DNA from: Hamadaea sp.
GTDB lineage: Bacteria; Actinomycetota; Actinomycetes; Mycobacteriales; Micromonosporaceae
Assembly: GCF_013362815.1 (NCBI RefSeq)
Contig: NZ_JABFVK010000051.1
Location: 1-64,000 of the forward strand
Length of the DNA stretch: 64,000 bases
Reading direction: 5' to 3'
How positions within the stretch are numbered: the first letter of the stretch is position 1; each line of letters opens with the position of its first letter. Shown here piece after piece: positions 9,136 through 17,895 of this stretch. The notes beneath the pieces were generated by a model. That model saw only the letters and a list, made by a program, of their open reading frames with translations. It ran no database searches and had not been told where the DNA came from. The position numbers and the translations under genes are program-made.

Positions 9136-10113
9136 TGGCGTGATCACCACCCGGCCCACGGTTTCGCCCGCGCCCAGCTTCGTCAGCCCGTCGACCGCCT
9201 TCTCCAGCGGGAGCACCTCGCTGACCAGCGGCTTTATCACGTTCTTCGCCGCAAGATCCAGCAACGCGGTGTGGGCGGCGACGACGGCAGCGGGGTCGAG
9301 CTGCCGATACAGTCCCCAGTGGACACCCACGATCGAGTAGTTCTTGATCAGCGCATGGTTCAAGGGCGGAGCCGGAACGGTCCCGCTGGCGAAGCCGATC
9401 ACCAGAATCCGGCCCTCGAAGGCCACACAGCGCGCGGAGCCGGCGTACGCGTCGCCGCCGACCGGGTCGTAGACGACGTCCGCTCCCCGCCCGCCGGTCG
9501 CCTCCTTCACCGCGGCGACGAAATCCTGCTCGCGACGATCGATGACGAGATCGGCGCCTAGTTTCGCGGCGACCTCGGCCTTGGCGGGCCCGCCGACCAC
9601 GGCGATCACCCGAGCCCCGGCCGCCTTGCCCAACTGCACGGCCGCGCTACCGACTCCGCCGGCGGCGGCGTGCACGAGCAGCGTCTCTCCGGGTTGCAGA
9701 TGCGCCCGGCGATGCAGGGCCACGAACCCCGTCTGGTACGCGATGTGCAGCGCAGCGGCCTCGGTGTCGCTCAACGAATCCGGGGCGTCGAAGACGTCGA
9801 CCGCGTTGAGGATCGCGACCTCGGCCAGCCCACCACTCGGCAACGAAGGAGTGCCGATGACCCGCTCGCCGATCCGCCGGTCCACGCCGGCTCCGACATT
9901 GACGACTTCGCCGCAGACTTCGACGCCCGGGGTGAACGGCAACGGCGGGCGCACCTGATAGTGCCCCCGGCACAGGAGCACGTCCGGGAAGTTCAGAGCG
10001 GTTGCGCGTACGCGGACGGCCACCTGACCGGGGCCGGGCTGCGGTTCCGGGAGGTCCACGAGATCGAGGGCGTCGGCCGGCTCACCGAGCCGCGCCACCT
10101 GCCACGCCCTCAC
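9133..10113 (-). CDS. NADPH:quinone oxidoreductase family (zinc-less MDR)
   Basis: 326 aa. GroES-like N-terminus (VRVRATALNFPDVLLCRGHYQVRPPLPFTPGVEVCGEV) and Rossmann domain with VHAAAGGVGSAAVQLGKAAGARVIAV, then VVYDPVGGDAYAGSARC. No zinc-ligand Cys/His set is present, which fits the quinone-oxidoreductase branch. The start is the GTG at 10113 (VRAWQVARLGEP), overlapping the MaoC stop as GTGA; the longer in-frame extension has no conserved sequence. It is probably an enoyl-CoA or quinone reductase in the acyl-CoA cluster. Confidence 0.9.
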   Translation of the reverse strand: MRAWQVARLGEPADALDLVDLPEPQPGPGQVAVRVRATALNFPDVLLCRGHYQVRPPLPFTPGVEVCGEVVNVGAGVDRRIGERVIGTPSLPSGGLAEVAILNAVDVFDAPDSLSDTEAAALHIAYQTGFVALHRRAHLQPGETLLVHAAAGGVGSAAVQLGKAAGARVIAVVGGPAKAEVAAKLGADLVIDRREQDFVAAVKEATGGRGADVVYDPVGGDAYAGSARCVAFEGRILVIGFASGTVPAPPLNHALIKNYSIVGVHWGLYRQLDPAAVVAAHTALLDLAAKNVIKPLVSEVLPLEKAVDGLTKLGAGETVGRVVITP

Positions 10114-10553
10114 AGGTACACCCGCGTGACCGTCTCGGCGACGCAGACCGGCTTGTCGCCGCCCTCCCGTTCGACGGTGACGACGCTGACGAGCTGCGCT
10201 CCGCCCGGCACGTCGGTCACCTCGACGAGCTTGACCTCTGCGCGTACCCGCGAATCCACCGGCAGTGGGGCGGGGAACCGCACCTTGTTCAGGCCGTAAT
10301 TGACCGCCATGCGTACGCCCTCCACCCGGACCAGCGGCCCGACCAGGACCGGCAGCAACGACAAGGTGAGGTAGCCGTGCGCGATGGTGGTGCCGAACGG
10401 CCCGGCCGCCGCCTTCTCGGGGTCGACGTGGATCCACTGGCTGTCGCCGGTCGCCTCCGCGAACCGGTCGATCCGCTCCTGGTCGACCGTCAGCCAGTCG
10501 CTGTGGCCCAGCACGGTGCCGGCCGCCTTGCGCAGATCGTCCAAAGTAGCCAT
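10110..10553 (-). CDS. MaoC-like (R)-enoyl-CoA hydratase
   Basis: 147 aa hot-dog-fold protein. The hydratase-2 motif is clear: DSQWIHVDPEKAAAGPFGTTIAHGYLTLSL, with the catalytic Asp/His pair in the WIHVDP context. It hydrates trans-2-enoyl-CoA. The ATG at 10553 is chosen because GGGAGG lies 6 nt upstream. A longer in-frame start at 10607 would read through the palindromic repeat and give a repeat-derived peptide, so I reject it. It shares an operon with the reductase (4-bp overlap) and is separated from the SDR gene by an inverted repeat. Confidence 0.9.
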   Translation of the reverse strand: MATLDDLRKAAGTVLGHSDWLTVDQERIDRFAEATGDSQWIHVDPEKAAAGPFGTTIAHGYLTLSLLPVLVGPLVRVEGVRMAVNYGLNKVRFPAPLPVDSRVRAEVKLVEVTDVPGGAQLVSVVTVEREGGDKPVCVAETVTRVYL

Positions 10554-10570
10554 GCGTACCTCCCGGTCGG

Positions 10571-10635
10571 GCGCTGGATCAGGGTTCTGGGTCGAATCTT
10601 GGGCCAAGATTCGACCCAGAACCCTGATCCAGCGC
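10571..10635. repeat. Palindromic repeat, family A, copy 1 (perfect)
   Basis: 65 bp, a perfect inverted repeat with 32-bp arms around one central base. Arms begin GCGCTGGATCAGGGTTCTGG and continue GTCGAATCTTGG. It starts 14 bp beyond the SDR stop codon and ends just upstream of the MaoC ribosome-binding site. Further copies are at 37547, 43807 and 46791. There is no T-tract, so if it is a terminator it is the U-less type. Confidence 0.92.
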
Positions 10636-10649
10636 GAAAGCCCAAAAAA

Positions 10650-11420
10650 CTAAGCGCTCAGCGTCGGGCGAACGACCGCCCCGCCGTCGACGACAAGGGT
10701 CTGCCCGGTGAGCCACGACGACGCGTCGCCCGCGAGGAACACCGCCGCCTTCGCGATGTCCTCCGGTTCGCCGATGCGACCCAGGGGGATGTGCTGATTG
10801 AGCAGCTCTTCGTGACCTTCCCACAGTGCCCGGGCCAACTGCGTACGCACGATGCCCGGAGCGATCGCGTTGACGCGTACGCCCGGGGAGAGTTCGGCGG
10901 CGAACTGGCGGGTGAGGTGGATGACCGCGGCCTTGGTCGCGTTGTAGTAGCCGATGCCCAGCTCGGTCACAAGACCGCCGACGGAGGCGATGTTCACGAT
11001 CGAGCCACCGTGCCGGGCCATCGAGGCGTGCCACACGGCCTGTGTCCACAGCACGATGGAGAGCTGGTTGACCTGCACGGTCTTCTCCGCCCGGGCCACG
11101 TCGAGGTCGACCATCGGCCCGTAGTACGGATTCGTCCCAGCGTTGTTGACAAGCACGTCGACCTGACCGAACCGCTCGACGGCCGCAGCCACCGCCGCCT
11201 GGGCCTGATCGAGCGAGCCAACGTGCGCCGCCACCGGCAGGAACGTGACGGAAGGAAACTGGGCGGCCAACGAGGCGGCGACCGCGTCCAGGGATTCCTG
11301 GCGGCGGGACACCAGGACGACATTGCATCCTTCGGCCGCCAGTGCGGCGGCGGCGGCCTGGCCGATTCCCCGGGACGCGCCCGTGACCAGGGCGGTACGC
11401 CCATCGAGCCCGATCTGCAT
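10650..11420 (-). CDS. SDR family oxidoreductase
   Basis: 256 aa classical SDR: TGASRGIG nucleotide motif near residue 14, NNAG at about 92, catalytic Ser in IVNIASVGG, YYNATKAA (YxxxK) and the PG motif in AIAPGIVRTQL. It is expected to oxidise or reduce a 3-hydroxyacyl-CoA/ketoacyl-CoA or a related alcohol in the acyl-CoA cluster it heads. Transcription probably starts in the 86-bp divergent region holding the TetR-type operator. Confidence 0.9.
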   Translation of the reverse strand: MQIGLDGRTALVTGASRGIGQAAAAALAAEGCNVVLVSRRQESLDAVAASLAAQFPSVTFLPVAAHVGSLDQAQAAVAAAVERFGQVDVLVNNAGTNPYYGPMVDLDVARAEKTVQVNQLSIVLWTQAVWHASMARHGGSIVNIASVGGLVTELGIGYYNATKAAVIHLTRQFAAELSPGVRVNAIAPGIVRTQLARALWEGHEELLNQHIPLGRIGEPEDIAKAAVFLAGDASSWLTGQTLVVDGGAVVRPTLSA

Positions 11421-11452
11421 GGGGTCACCATAGCGGCCGGAGCCGCCGTTGC

Positions 11453-11470
11453 ATACCGACCGGTCGGTAT
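11453..11470. promoter_or_regulatory. TetR-type operator in the divergent SDR/acyl-CoA dehydrogenase promoter
   Basis: ATACCGACCGGTCGGTAT is a perfect 18-bp palindrome between the two divergent gene starts. Palindromes of the ACCGACCGGTCGGT type are common operators of TetR-family regulators controlling fatty-acid or acyl-CoA genes. A single dimer (or pair of dimers) here could control both operons. No TetR gene adjoins this site; the one at 26940-27662 has a different operator. Confidence 0.7.
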
Positions 11471-11506
11471 TGACAGCGGGAACCTGAAACCGGTGTGATG
11501 TCGGGC

Positions 11507-13312
11507 ATGAGCCACTACCGCAGCAATCTCCGCGACCTGCGCTTCATGCTGTTCGAGGTGCTCGACCAGCGGTTGGGCCAGGGCCGGTTCGCCGACCTGG
11601 ACCGCGACACGGTCGAGCAGATGCTGGCGGAGGTGGAGCGACTCGCGACCGGCCCCATCGCGGCGTCGTACGCCGAGGTCGACCGCGATCCCCCGGTCTA
11701 CGACCCGGCCACCTGCTCGGTACGCATGCCGGAGGCGTTCAAGCGCTCGTTCCAGTCCTACATGGACGCCGAGTGGTGGCGGCTGGACATCCCGGTCGAG
11801 GCGGGCGGCGTCGCCGCGCCCCGCTCGTTGTGGTGGGCGCTGGTCGAGCTGATCCAGGGCGCGCAGGCACCGGTGTTCATGTTCGGCGGCGGACCACCCT
11901 TCGCGGGTCTGCTCCACCGCATCGGGACTCCAGAGCAGCAGCGCATCGCCGCGCTCATGATCGAGCGCCGCTGGGCTGCGACGATGGTCCTCACCGAGCC
12001 TGACGCGGGCTCCGACGTCGGCGCCGGCCGGACGAAAGCCATTCCGCAGCCGGACGGCAGTTGGCACATCGAGGGCGTCAAGCGCTTCATCACCTCGGGC
12101 GAGCACGACCTGAGCGACAACATCATGCACTTCGTCCTGGCCCGCCCGGCGAACACGGCGGGCGCAGGCGGACCGGGCACCAAGGGCCTGTCGATGTTCC
12201 TCGTCCCGAAGTTCCACTTCGACCGCGAGACGGGCGAGCTGGGCGACCGCAACGGCGTCTACGCCACGAACGTCGAGAAGAAGATGGGCATCAAGGTCTC
12301 GACCACCTGTGAGCTGCGCTTCGGTGAGCAGCAACCGGCCGTCGGCTGGCTCGTCGGCGAGGTGCACGACGGCATCGCGCAGATGTTCAAGGTGATCGAG
12401 TCGGCCCGGATGCAGGTCGGTGTCAAGGCCATCGCGACGCTGTCGACCGGCTACCTGAACGCCCTGGCCTACGCCAAGGAGCGGGTACAGGGCGCAGACC
12501 TCACCCGCATGCTCGACAAGACCGCGCCCCGGGTGACCATCGACCACCATCCCGACGTCCGCCGGATGCTCATGCTGCAGAAGGCCTACGCCGAGGGTCT
12601 GCGCGCCACCTATCTCTACGCGGCGGACTGGCTCGATCGCGACCATCCGCAGGCCACCAACGTCAACGACCTGCTGCTGCCGATCGTCAAGGGCGTCGGC
12701 TCCGAACGCAGCTACGAGATGCTCGCGCTGTCGCTGCAAACCCTCGGCGGCTCCGGCTTCCTGCAGGACTACCCGTTCGAGCAGTACCTGCGCGACACCA
12801 AGATCGACACGCTCTACGAGGGCACCACCGGCATCCAGGGCCAGGACTTCTTCTTCCGCAAGATCGTCCGCGACCGCCAGGTCGCGCTCGACTTGCTGCT
12901 CAGGGAGATGACCGAAGATCTCGCGGCCATCGAGTCCGCGGAACCGGTCAAGGCCGTGGGTCAAGCTCTCCGTGACGCCATTCAAGAGGTACGCACAATG
13001 GTGTCCACGATGCTCGCCTGGCAGGTGGCCGCAGCGGATGACGTCACCGAGGTCTACAAGATCGGGCAGAACACCACGCGCCTCCTGATGACGGTCGGCG
13101 ACCTGATCATCGGCTGGCTGCTGGCCAAGCAGGCGACGATCGCCGCCGCTGCCCTCCCCGACGCCGAAGGAGCCGACGCCGACTTCTACACCGGCAAGAT
13201 CGCCGTCGCGGGGTTCTTCGCCTCGACGGTGTTCCCGGAGTTCGCTGCGCGCCGCCGCGTACTGGAGCAGACCGGCGACGCGCTCATGGACGTCCCGATC
13301 GCCGCCTTCTGA
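11507..13312 (+). CDS. Acyl-CoA dehydrogenase, long (~600 aa) class
   Basis: 601 aa, matching the large ACADs with a C-terminal extension. Visible motifs are VLTEPDAGSDVGAGRTKA (FAD and substrate binding), GVKRFITSGEHD, IKVSTTCELRFG, a QTLGGSGFLQDYPFEQYLRDTKIDTLYEGTTGIQ segment typical of the catalytic region, and a helical tail from about 480. It oxidises acyl-CoAs at the alpha-beta bond. GTG and ATG codons at 11495 and 11498 are in frame, but the conserved N-terminus MSHYRSNLRDLRFMLFEVL starts at 11507. Divergent from the SDR operon and probably co-regulated by the TetR-type palindrome. Confidence 0.92.
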   Translation: MSHYRSNLRDLRFMLFEVLDQRLGQGRFADLDRDTVEQMLAEVERLATGPIAASYAEVDRDPPVYDPATCSVRMPEAFKRSFQSYMDAEWWRLDIPVEAGGVAAPRSLWWALVELIQGAQAPVFMFGGGPPFAGLLHRIGTPEQQRIAALMIERRWAATMVLTEPDAGSDVGAGRTKAIPQPDGSWHIEGVKRFITSGEHDLSDNIMHFVLARPANTAGAGGPGTKGLSMFLVPKFHFDRETGELGDRNGVYATNVEKKMGIKVSTTCELRFGEQQPAVGWLVGEVHDGIAQMFKVIESARMQVGVKAIATLSTGYLNALAYAKERVQGADLTRMLDKTAPRVTIDHHPDVRRMLMLQKAYAEGLRATYLYAADWLDRDHPQATNVNDLLLPIVKGVGSERSYEMLALSLQTLGGSGFLQDYPFEQYLRDTKIDTLYEGTTGIQGQDFFFRKIVRDRQVALDLLLREMTEDLAAIESAEPVKAVGQALRDAIQEVRTMVSTMLAWQVAAADDVTEVYKIGQNTTRLLMTVGDLIIGWLLAKQATIAAAALPDAEGADADFYTGKIAVAGFFASTVFPEFAARRRVLEQTGDALMDVPIAAF

Positions 13313-13377
13313 CGGAGCCTCGGAACGAGCCTGCCGACCAGGTGCCGAAATCGGGGGTTTGCTCTACCGTGTTGGTC

Positions 13378-14139
13378 GTGAAGCCTCGCCCAGCTTTCGC
13401 CCTGTCCCTGGCCGCGCCCTTGCTCGCCGCCCTCCTCCTCACCGGCTGCACCTCCGGCGGCGCCGAGCCGTCCCCCTCCTCCACGGCAGCCGCCGCCCCG
13501 ACGCCCAGCCTCGACACCGAAGCCGCGGCCGCGTTGGTGGCAGCCGGACTGAAGTCCAGCTCCGGTAGCTACAAACTGCACGCCGCCATCACGTACGCCG
13601 GTGCCCAAGGCGTACAGCTGGACGTCCAGTCCGACCCGGCGGCCAAGAAGATGCTGATGACGGTCGTCAACGGCACCAGCAAGATCGAAGCCCGCGTACT
13701 TGGCAGCGACTTCTACCTCACCGGACTGCCCCAGCTCGGCAAGAAGTGGATGAAGGTCGACGGCAGCCAGGTCGAGGGGTTCAGCGACATGTTCGGGATG
13801 AGCGAGCAGAACCTCGCGATGCTCGGCGGCATCATCGAGTTGACCGTCGGACCGAACGGCGTCTTCCAAGGCTGGATCGATCCGCAGAAGGCCATGGACA
13901 AGGCCAGTTCGCCGCAGATCAAGGACGCGCTCGCCAAGGTCGTCAAGGCGTCCGGCGCGGGTGCCCGCATCCCGTTCACCTCGAAGATCGCCGACGGCTA
14001 TCTCGTCGGGCTGACCACCGAGTATCCGGCCGAGGTGAACAACGCCGTCACCCACATGAAGGCCGAGATGACGCTGAGCGACTTCGGCAAGCCGGTGACG
14101 GTCACCGCTCCCCCGGCCAAGGACCTCGTCCAGCAGTAA
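13378..14139 (+). CDS. LppX/LprAFG-like lipoprotein
   Basis: 253 aa. Type II signal peptide with lipobox LLLTGC, then a Ser/Pro/Ala linker and a beta-rich domain with the family pattern (SGSYKLHAAITYAGAQGVQLDVQ, LGSDFYLTGLPQLGKKWMKVD, GYLVGLTTEYPAEVNN). LppX/LprG-like proteins hold acylated lipids in a hydrophobic cavity and move them across the envelope. Position next to, and convergent with, the mce lipid-transport operon supports a lipid-handling role. The GTG at 13378 starts the signal peptide; the upstream in-frame ATG would add 12 unlikely residues. Confidence 0.85.
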   Translation: MKPRPAFALSLAAPLLAALLLTGCTSGGAEPSPSSTAAAAPTPSLDTEAAAALVAAGLKSSSGSYKLHAAITYAGAQGVQLDVQSDPAAKKMLMTVVNGTSKIEARVLGSDFYLTGLPQLGKKWMKVDGSQVEGFSDMFGMSEQNLAMLGGIIELTVGPNGVFQGWIDPQKAMDKASSPQIKDALAKVVKASGAGARIPFTSKIADGYLVGLTTEYPAEVNNAVTHMKAEMTLSDFGKPVTVTAPPAKDLVQQ

Positions 14140-14163
14140 CCCCACCGCTCGGCCGCCGTCGGC

Positions 14164-14649
14164 TCAGAGAGCGGAGGCGGCCGAGACCTTCCAGGCGTCG
14201 TCGACCTTGACGAGGGTGAGCACGACCCGGTTCTGGTCGACCTTCTCCCCGGTGATGTTGACGTTGCGGCGGTACTGGTTGACGAACAGCAGCACCTGCA
14301 CCTGGTCCGGCGCGACGTCGATCACGCCTGACGCGCTGACCTGCGCCGACACGACCGCCTGCTCTTTGACGACGGAGTCCTTGAGCGCGGTCGTCGTCTT
14401 GGCGTACTCGCTGGCGAAGGTGCCTGTCGCGAAGTTCTTCCCGTTGGCCACCGCGGCGTCGAAGGTCCGGTAGTCGTAGGAGAAGATGGCCGCCGCCGCA
14501 GCCGGGGCGACCGCGAGCGCCTCCCGGGACGCGTCCGCCCGCTGCCGGTCCTGCCAGGTGTCCCACCAGGCGTACCCGGCGAGGCCGGCCACGATCAGGA
14601 TGGCCGTGGCCAGCACGATGACCTGCTTACGCACGTTTCGCCCCCTCAT
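14164..14649 (-). CDS. Mce-associated membrane protein (last gene of the operon)
   Basis: 161 aa. One N-terminal transmembrane segment (VIVLATAILIVAGLAGYAWW), then a coil with AAAAAIFSYDYRTFDAAVANGKNFATGTFASEYAKTTT, the SnoaL-like pattern of Mce-associated (Mas/Mam) proteins that stabilise Mce complexes. It overlaps the preceding mas gene by ATGA at 14646-14649. A GTG at 14634 with GAGGGGG upstream is an alternative start that would remove five residues. Confidence 0.85.
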   Translation of the reverse strand: MRGRNVRKQVIVLATAILIVAGLAGYAWWDTWQDRQRADASREALAVAPAAAAAIFSYDYRTFDAAVANGKNFATGTFASEYAKTTTALKDSVVKEQAVVSAQVSASGVIDVAPDQVQVLLFVNQYRRNVNITGEKVDQNRVVLTLVKVDDAWKVSAASAL

Positions 14650-15392
14650 CCGACGAACTGCAGCTTGCTGACCAGCCACTTGCCGCTGGCATCGTCCTTG
14701 GCCAGGTCGAGCTGCATCCGGTAGTGCGACACCCGGCCGTCCGGCGCCTTCACGTTGGACACCGTGGCGTCGATCGCCACCAGCACGATCGCCGAGTCGT
14801 CGTCCCCGCTGACCAGGCCGGCTCGCAACACTGTGCCGACCGACTGGACCTTGTTCGTCAGAACCGCCTCGCGTACGCCGGGCATCCCCCGGCCGAACTC
14901 GTCGCCGAACTCGCCGGTGGCCCCGGCTGCGATCCGGGCGAGGTCGGCGTCGACCGTCGCAGCGCTGATCGACACGAAGTTCACGGCGAGCTGACGGGCG
15001 GCGGTGACCGCCTCGGTATGCGCATTCTCCAGCTGCTGCTGCTTCCACCAGCCGTGGCCGGCGTAAGCCGATCCCGCGAGCGCCACCACCAGCAGCATGA
15101 TCAGCAGCCGGGCGATCGGCAGTCGGTGCCCGGCCGGCGGAGCGCTGCTCTTCTTCGGCCGCCGAACGGGCGTCTTCGGCTCAGCCGTCGGCTCCTCGAG
15201 GACGTTCTCCAGAGTGTCGTCCAGGGTGTCGTCGGCAGTCTCGACCGGCGCCTTCTCGGGCTCTTCCGAAGTCGGAGCAGTGGGAGTAGCGGCCCGCGGC
15301 CGGGGACGCGGCGAGCGTGCCGCCGTCAGTTCGGTGGTTTCCACGTCGTTGCCCTTCGGGTTGACGGACTTCCCGGGGTCGTCCGGGCTCAT
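14646..15392 (-). CDS. Mce-associated membrane protein with long cytoplasmic tail
   Basis: 248 aa. The first ~90 residues are disordered, acidic and Pro-rich (TAPTSEEPEKAPVETADDTLDDTLENVLEEP), followed by a basic stretch, one transmembrane helix (LLIMLLVVALAGSAYAG) and an extracytoplasmic domain starting ENAHTEAVTAARQLAVNFVSISAATVDADLARI, the shared motif of Mas proteins. It starts in an ATGA overlap with mceF. The long N-terminal tail is absent from the sister protein and could be a cytoplasmic interaction platform (inference). Confidence 0.85.
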   Translation of the reverse strand: MSPDDPGKSVNPKGNDVETTELTAARSPRPRPRAATPTAPTSEEPEKAPVETADDTLDDTLENVLEEPTAEPKTPVRRPKKSSAPPAGHRLPIARLLIMLLVVALAGSAYAGHGWWKQQQLENAHTEAVTAARQLAVNFVSISAATVDADLARIAAGATGEFGDEFGRGMPGVREAVLTNKVQSVGTVLRAGLVSGDDDSAIVLVAIDATVSNVKAPDGRVSHYRMQLDLAKDDASGKWLVSKLQFVG

Positions 15393-16669
15393 GGCGAGAG
15401 CCCGGACAGCAGCAGCAGCTTCCAGGACTGCTCACCGGCGGTCGCGGCCTGGCCACCGGTGCCCCCGAAGAGCAACGGCAGACCATCTGGGCCGATAACG
15501 AGCCCGGTGACCGGGTCGTAACCGGCCACTGGCATGACGGGGGACATACCAGTGGCCGGGGACCCCGTCACCCAACCGCCCGATCCGAGGGGGGCGGGTG
15601 ACGGATCGCCGCTGGTACGCGGCGCGTTCGTGGAGCTGCGTACGCCGGACCCGCCCGAGACCTCGGATCGGGTGCAGCGTCGTTGCCCGGATTTCACGTA
15701 GTTGCACGACGGCGGATCGCTCACGTTGAGCACCAGTCCGAGGTGGGCGGTCTTGTCGCCGGGAGCGACCGTGAAGCCGCCGGTGACGACCATCGGGTAC
15801 ACGACCAGCAGCTGTTCGATGCCGTTCAACCGGCGTACGGCGATGCCGTTGACCGTGATCAGGTTGCCGAGCAGCGGCCCGATCGACGGGTCGACGTCGC
15901 GCAGCAGCCCTTGCAGTTCGCTCGCCGCGGGCGGCCCGTTCGTCAGCAGCGTACGCAGATCGGCGTCGCTGTTCCGGACCGTCTGACTGAGCTGGGCCAA
16001 GGCCGCAGCGAAGCGCTTGATCTCGTCGGCCGCCTCCGCCTGGGTCTTCAGCACGGTGGCGGAGTCGTCGATGAGCTGGGTGGTCTGCGGCAGATACGTC
16101 ACGGCGTCAGCCAGGAGAGCACTGTTCGCGTCGAGCAACGTACGCAGAGCGGCCTCGTTGCCCTCGAACGCCGTCCCCAGCTCGTCGATGAGCGTGGCGA
16201 GCTTGCCGGGGTCGACCGAGGTGACGACCGCGTCCAGGTTCGTCAGGAGGGTCTCCACCGGAAGCGGGACGCCCGTGCGGGTGACCGGGATGACGTCGCC
16301 GTCGGCGAGGAACGGCCCGGCCTCGGTCGCCGGCCGCAGATCCACGTATTGCTCGCCGACCGCCGACCGGTGAGCCACCACGGCGTGGAGGTCCTTCGGC
16401 ACGCGGCTGTCGCCTGTCATCCGCATCCGGACGCGAACAAGGCCCTCGTGCAGGTCCACCGACGACACCCGGCCGACCGGTACGCCCCGGTAGGTGACCG
16501 AGGCGTTGGCGAAGATCCCGCCGCTGGTGGCGAAGTCGGCGAACACCGTGTACGCCCCGGTGAACCGCTCGCCGAGCCCGACGAAGCGGACCGCGACGTA
16601 GCCGATGCCGAGAATGCTGACGACGACGAAGACGAGCAGCTGGAACCGGGCCAGCCTCGTGATCCTCAT
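15389..16669 (-). CDS. mceF: MceF family substrate-binding protein
   Basis: 426 aa. N-terminal membrane anchor (LARFQLLVFVVVSILGIGYVAVRF), MCE domain around residues 38-115 (YTVFADFATSGGIFANASVTYRGVPVGRV...VAHRSAVGEQYVDL), then a long helical region with LLTNLDAVVTSVDPGKLATLIDELG typical of MceF, and a Gly/Ser/Pro-rich C-terminal tail of ~70 residues. It forms part of the hexameric helical tunnel that carries lipids between envelope layers. ATGA overlaps at both ends show translational coupling. Confidence 0.92.
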   Translation of the reverse strand: MRITRLARFQLLVFVVVSILGIGYVAVRFVGLGERFTGAYTVFADFATSGGIFANASVTYRGVPVGRVSSVDLHEGLVRVRMRMTGDSRVPKDLHAVVAHRSAVGEQYVDLRPATEAGPFLADGDVIPVTRTGVPLPVETLLTNLDAVVTSVDPGKLATLIDELGTAFEGNEAALRTLLDANSALLADAVTYLPQTTQLIDDSATVLKTQAEAADEIKRFAAALAQLSQTVRNSDADLRTLLTNGPPAASELQGLLRDVDPSIGPLLGNLITVNGIAVRRLNGIEQLLVVYPMVVTGGFTVAPGDKTAHLGLVLNVSDPPSCNYVKSGQRRCTRSEVSGGSGVRSSTNAPRTSGDPSPAPLGSGGWVTGSPATGMSPVMPVAGYDPVTGLVIGPDGLPLLFGGTGGQAATAGEQSWKLLLLSGLSP

Positions 16670-17895
16670 ACCGGCCGCCCCACGAGGATCTCCTGCAGTC
16701 CACCGGTGACCCCGGCGATCTCCCCCGTCTCCGGGTCGTACTCCCAGGTCACGACGGGTGCCGACAACGGCAGTCCGGGCAGCAGTCCGCTCGGGAGCAA
16801 ACCGCTCGGCAGCAGGCCCGACGGCAGGATCGAGGGCAACGCGGTCGGCAGGATGGGCGGCAGGGACGGCAGGATCGGCGGCAGCGACGGCAGAATCGGC
16901 GGCAGCCCGGGGACGGTCGGCGTACCGGGCGTCGTGCCCTTGGCGACCAGGTTCGACAGGATCGACGCCGCGTCGAGGTCCAAGGTGATGTGCAGCCGGA
17001 CGTAGTCCCCCGCTATCGCCTTCTGCACGTTCGGCGGGAACGGGTAGGACAGCATCATGTCCAGCCCCTTCGGCAACGCGTCCGCCGCGCGTACAAGTTG
17101 ATCGAGAGTGGGTTGCAGGGCCTTGAGCGAGGCGAGGGTGTCGGCCTTGCTCTGATCGATCACGCGCTTGCCCACGGACCCGAGGTCGCGCAGGGCGACC
17201 AGCGCGGCGGTGAGCTGTTCGCGCTGGCCGGCCAGGACGGTCAGGCCGGGTTCGAGCGCGTCCACCGCGCGGCCGATGGTGTCGGTCTGCGCGGCGAGTT
17301 GCTGAGTGAGGCGGTCGAGCGCGTCCAGGGCGCGGACGATGTCGTCCTTCTGCTGGTCGAGAGCGGCGACGAACTTGTCCAGCTCGTGCAGCGCGCCCTT
17401 GGCATCGGCCTCGCGGCCGCCCAGCGCCTTGCCGACCTCGGTGTTGATCGTCTTGAGCTGGGCCAGACCGCCGCCGTTGAGGAGCAGTCCGAGCGCGGCC
17501 AGCACTTCCTCGACCTCTGCGCCCCGCTTGGTGCGCTCGAGCGGGATCACGTCGCCGTCGCCGAGTGTCCCTTGTGGATTCTCGACCGGCGCGGCCAGGT
17601 CCACGAACTTCTCGCCGAGCAGGCTCGACTGCCGGATCGCGGCGATGGCGTTGTCCGGCAATTTGACCGCGTCGTCCACGCGCATGCGGACCACCGCGGT
17701 CCAGCCGTGCAGCTCGACGCCGGTCACGCTCCCGACGGTGACGTCGTTGACCTTGACCGCCGCCTGCGGGACGAGATCGAGCACGTCGGTGAACTCGGCG
17801 CTGACCGTGAACCCGCCGGTCGCCGGGGAGCCACCGGGCAGCTGACAACCGGCAGTGCTCAGGGCCAGTGCGATCGCGATGAGGGCCCGCCTCAT
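16666..17895 (-). CDS. mceE: MceE family lipoprotein
   Basis: 409 aa. Signal peptide with lipobox STAGC, as expected for MceE, the lipidated member of the set. MCE domain at about 28-105 (FTVSAEFTDVLDLVPQAAVKVNDVTVGSV...SSLLGEKFVDLA), then coiled helices to ~290. The C-terminal third is a proline/leucine repeat (PPILPSL three times, then PSGLL three times) that the DNA repeats near 16770-16910 encode. It overlaps its neighbours by ATGA on both sides. The lipid anchor probably places one end of the Mce tunnel at the membrane. Confidence 0.92.
   Translation of the reverse strand: MRRALIAIALALSTAGCQLPGGSPATGGFTVSAEFTDVLDLVPQAAVKVNDVTVGSVTGVELHGWTAVVRMRVDDAVKLPDNAIAAIRQSSLLGEKFVDLAAPVENPQGTLGDGDVIPLERTKRGAEVEEVLAALGLLLNGGGLAQLKTINTEVGKALGGREADAKGALHELDKFVAALDQQKDDIVRALDALDRLTQQLAAQTDTIGRAVDALEPGLTVLAGQREQLTAALVALRDLGSVGKRVIDQSKADTLASLKALQPTLDQLVRAADALPKGLDMMLSYPFPPNVQKAIAGDYVRLHITLDLDAASILSNLVAKGTTPGTPTVPGLPPILPSLPPILPSLPPILPTALPSILPSGLLPSGLLPSGLLPGLPLSAPVVTWEYDPETGEIAGVTGGLQEILVGRPV

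Noticed and set aside
10554-10607. Upstream start for the MaoC gene at 10607
   Set aside because: The extra residues are read from the palindrome; the ATG at 10553 has a strong ribosome-binding site.
10994-12985. 663-codon minus-strand open frame opposite the large acyl-CoA dehydrogenase
   Set aside because: Antisense shadow; the opposite strand encodes a full-length ACAD with all motifs.
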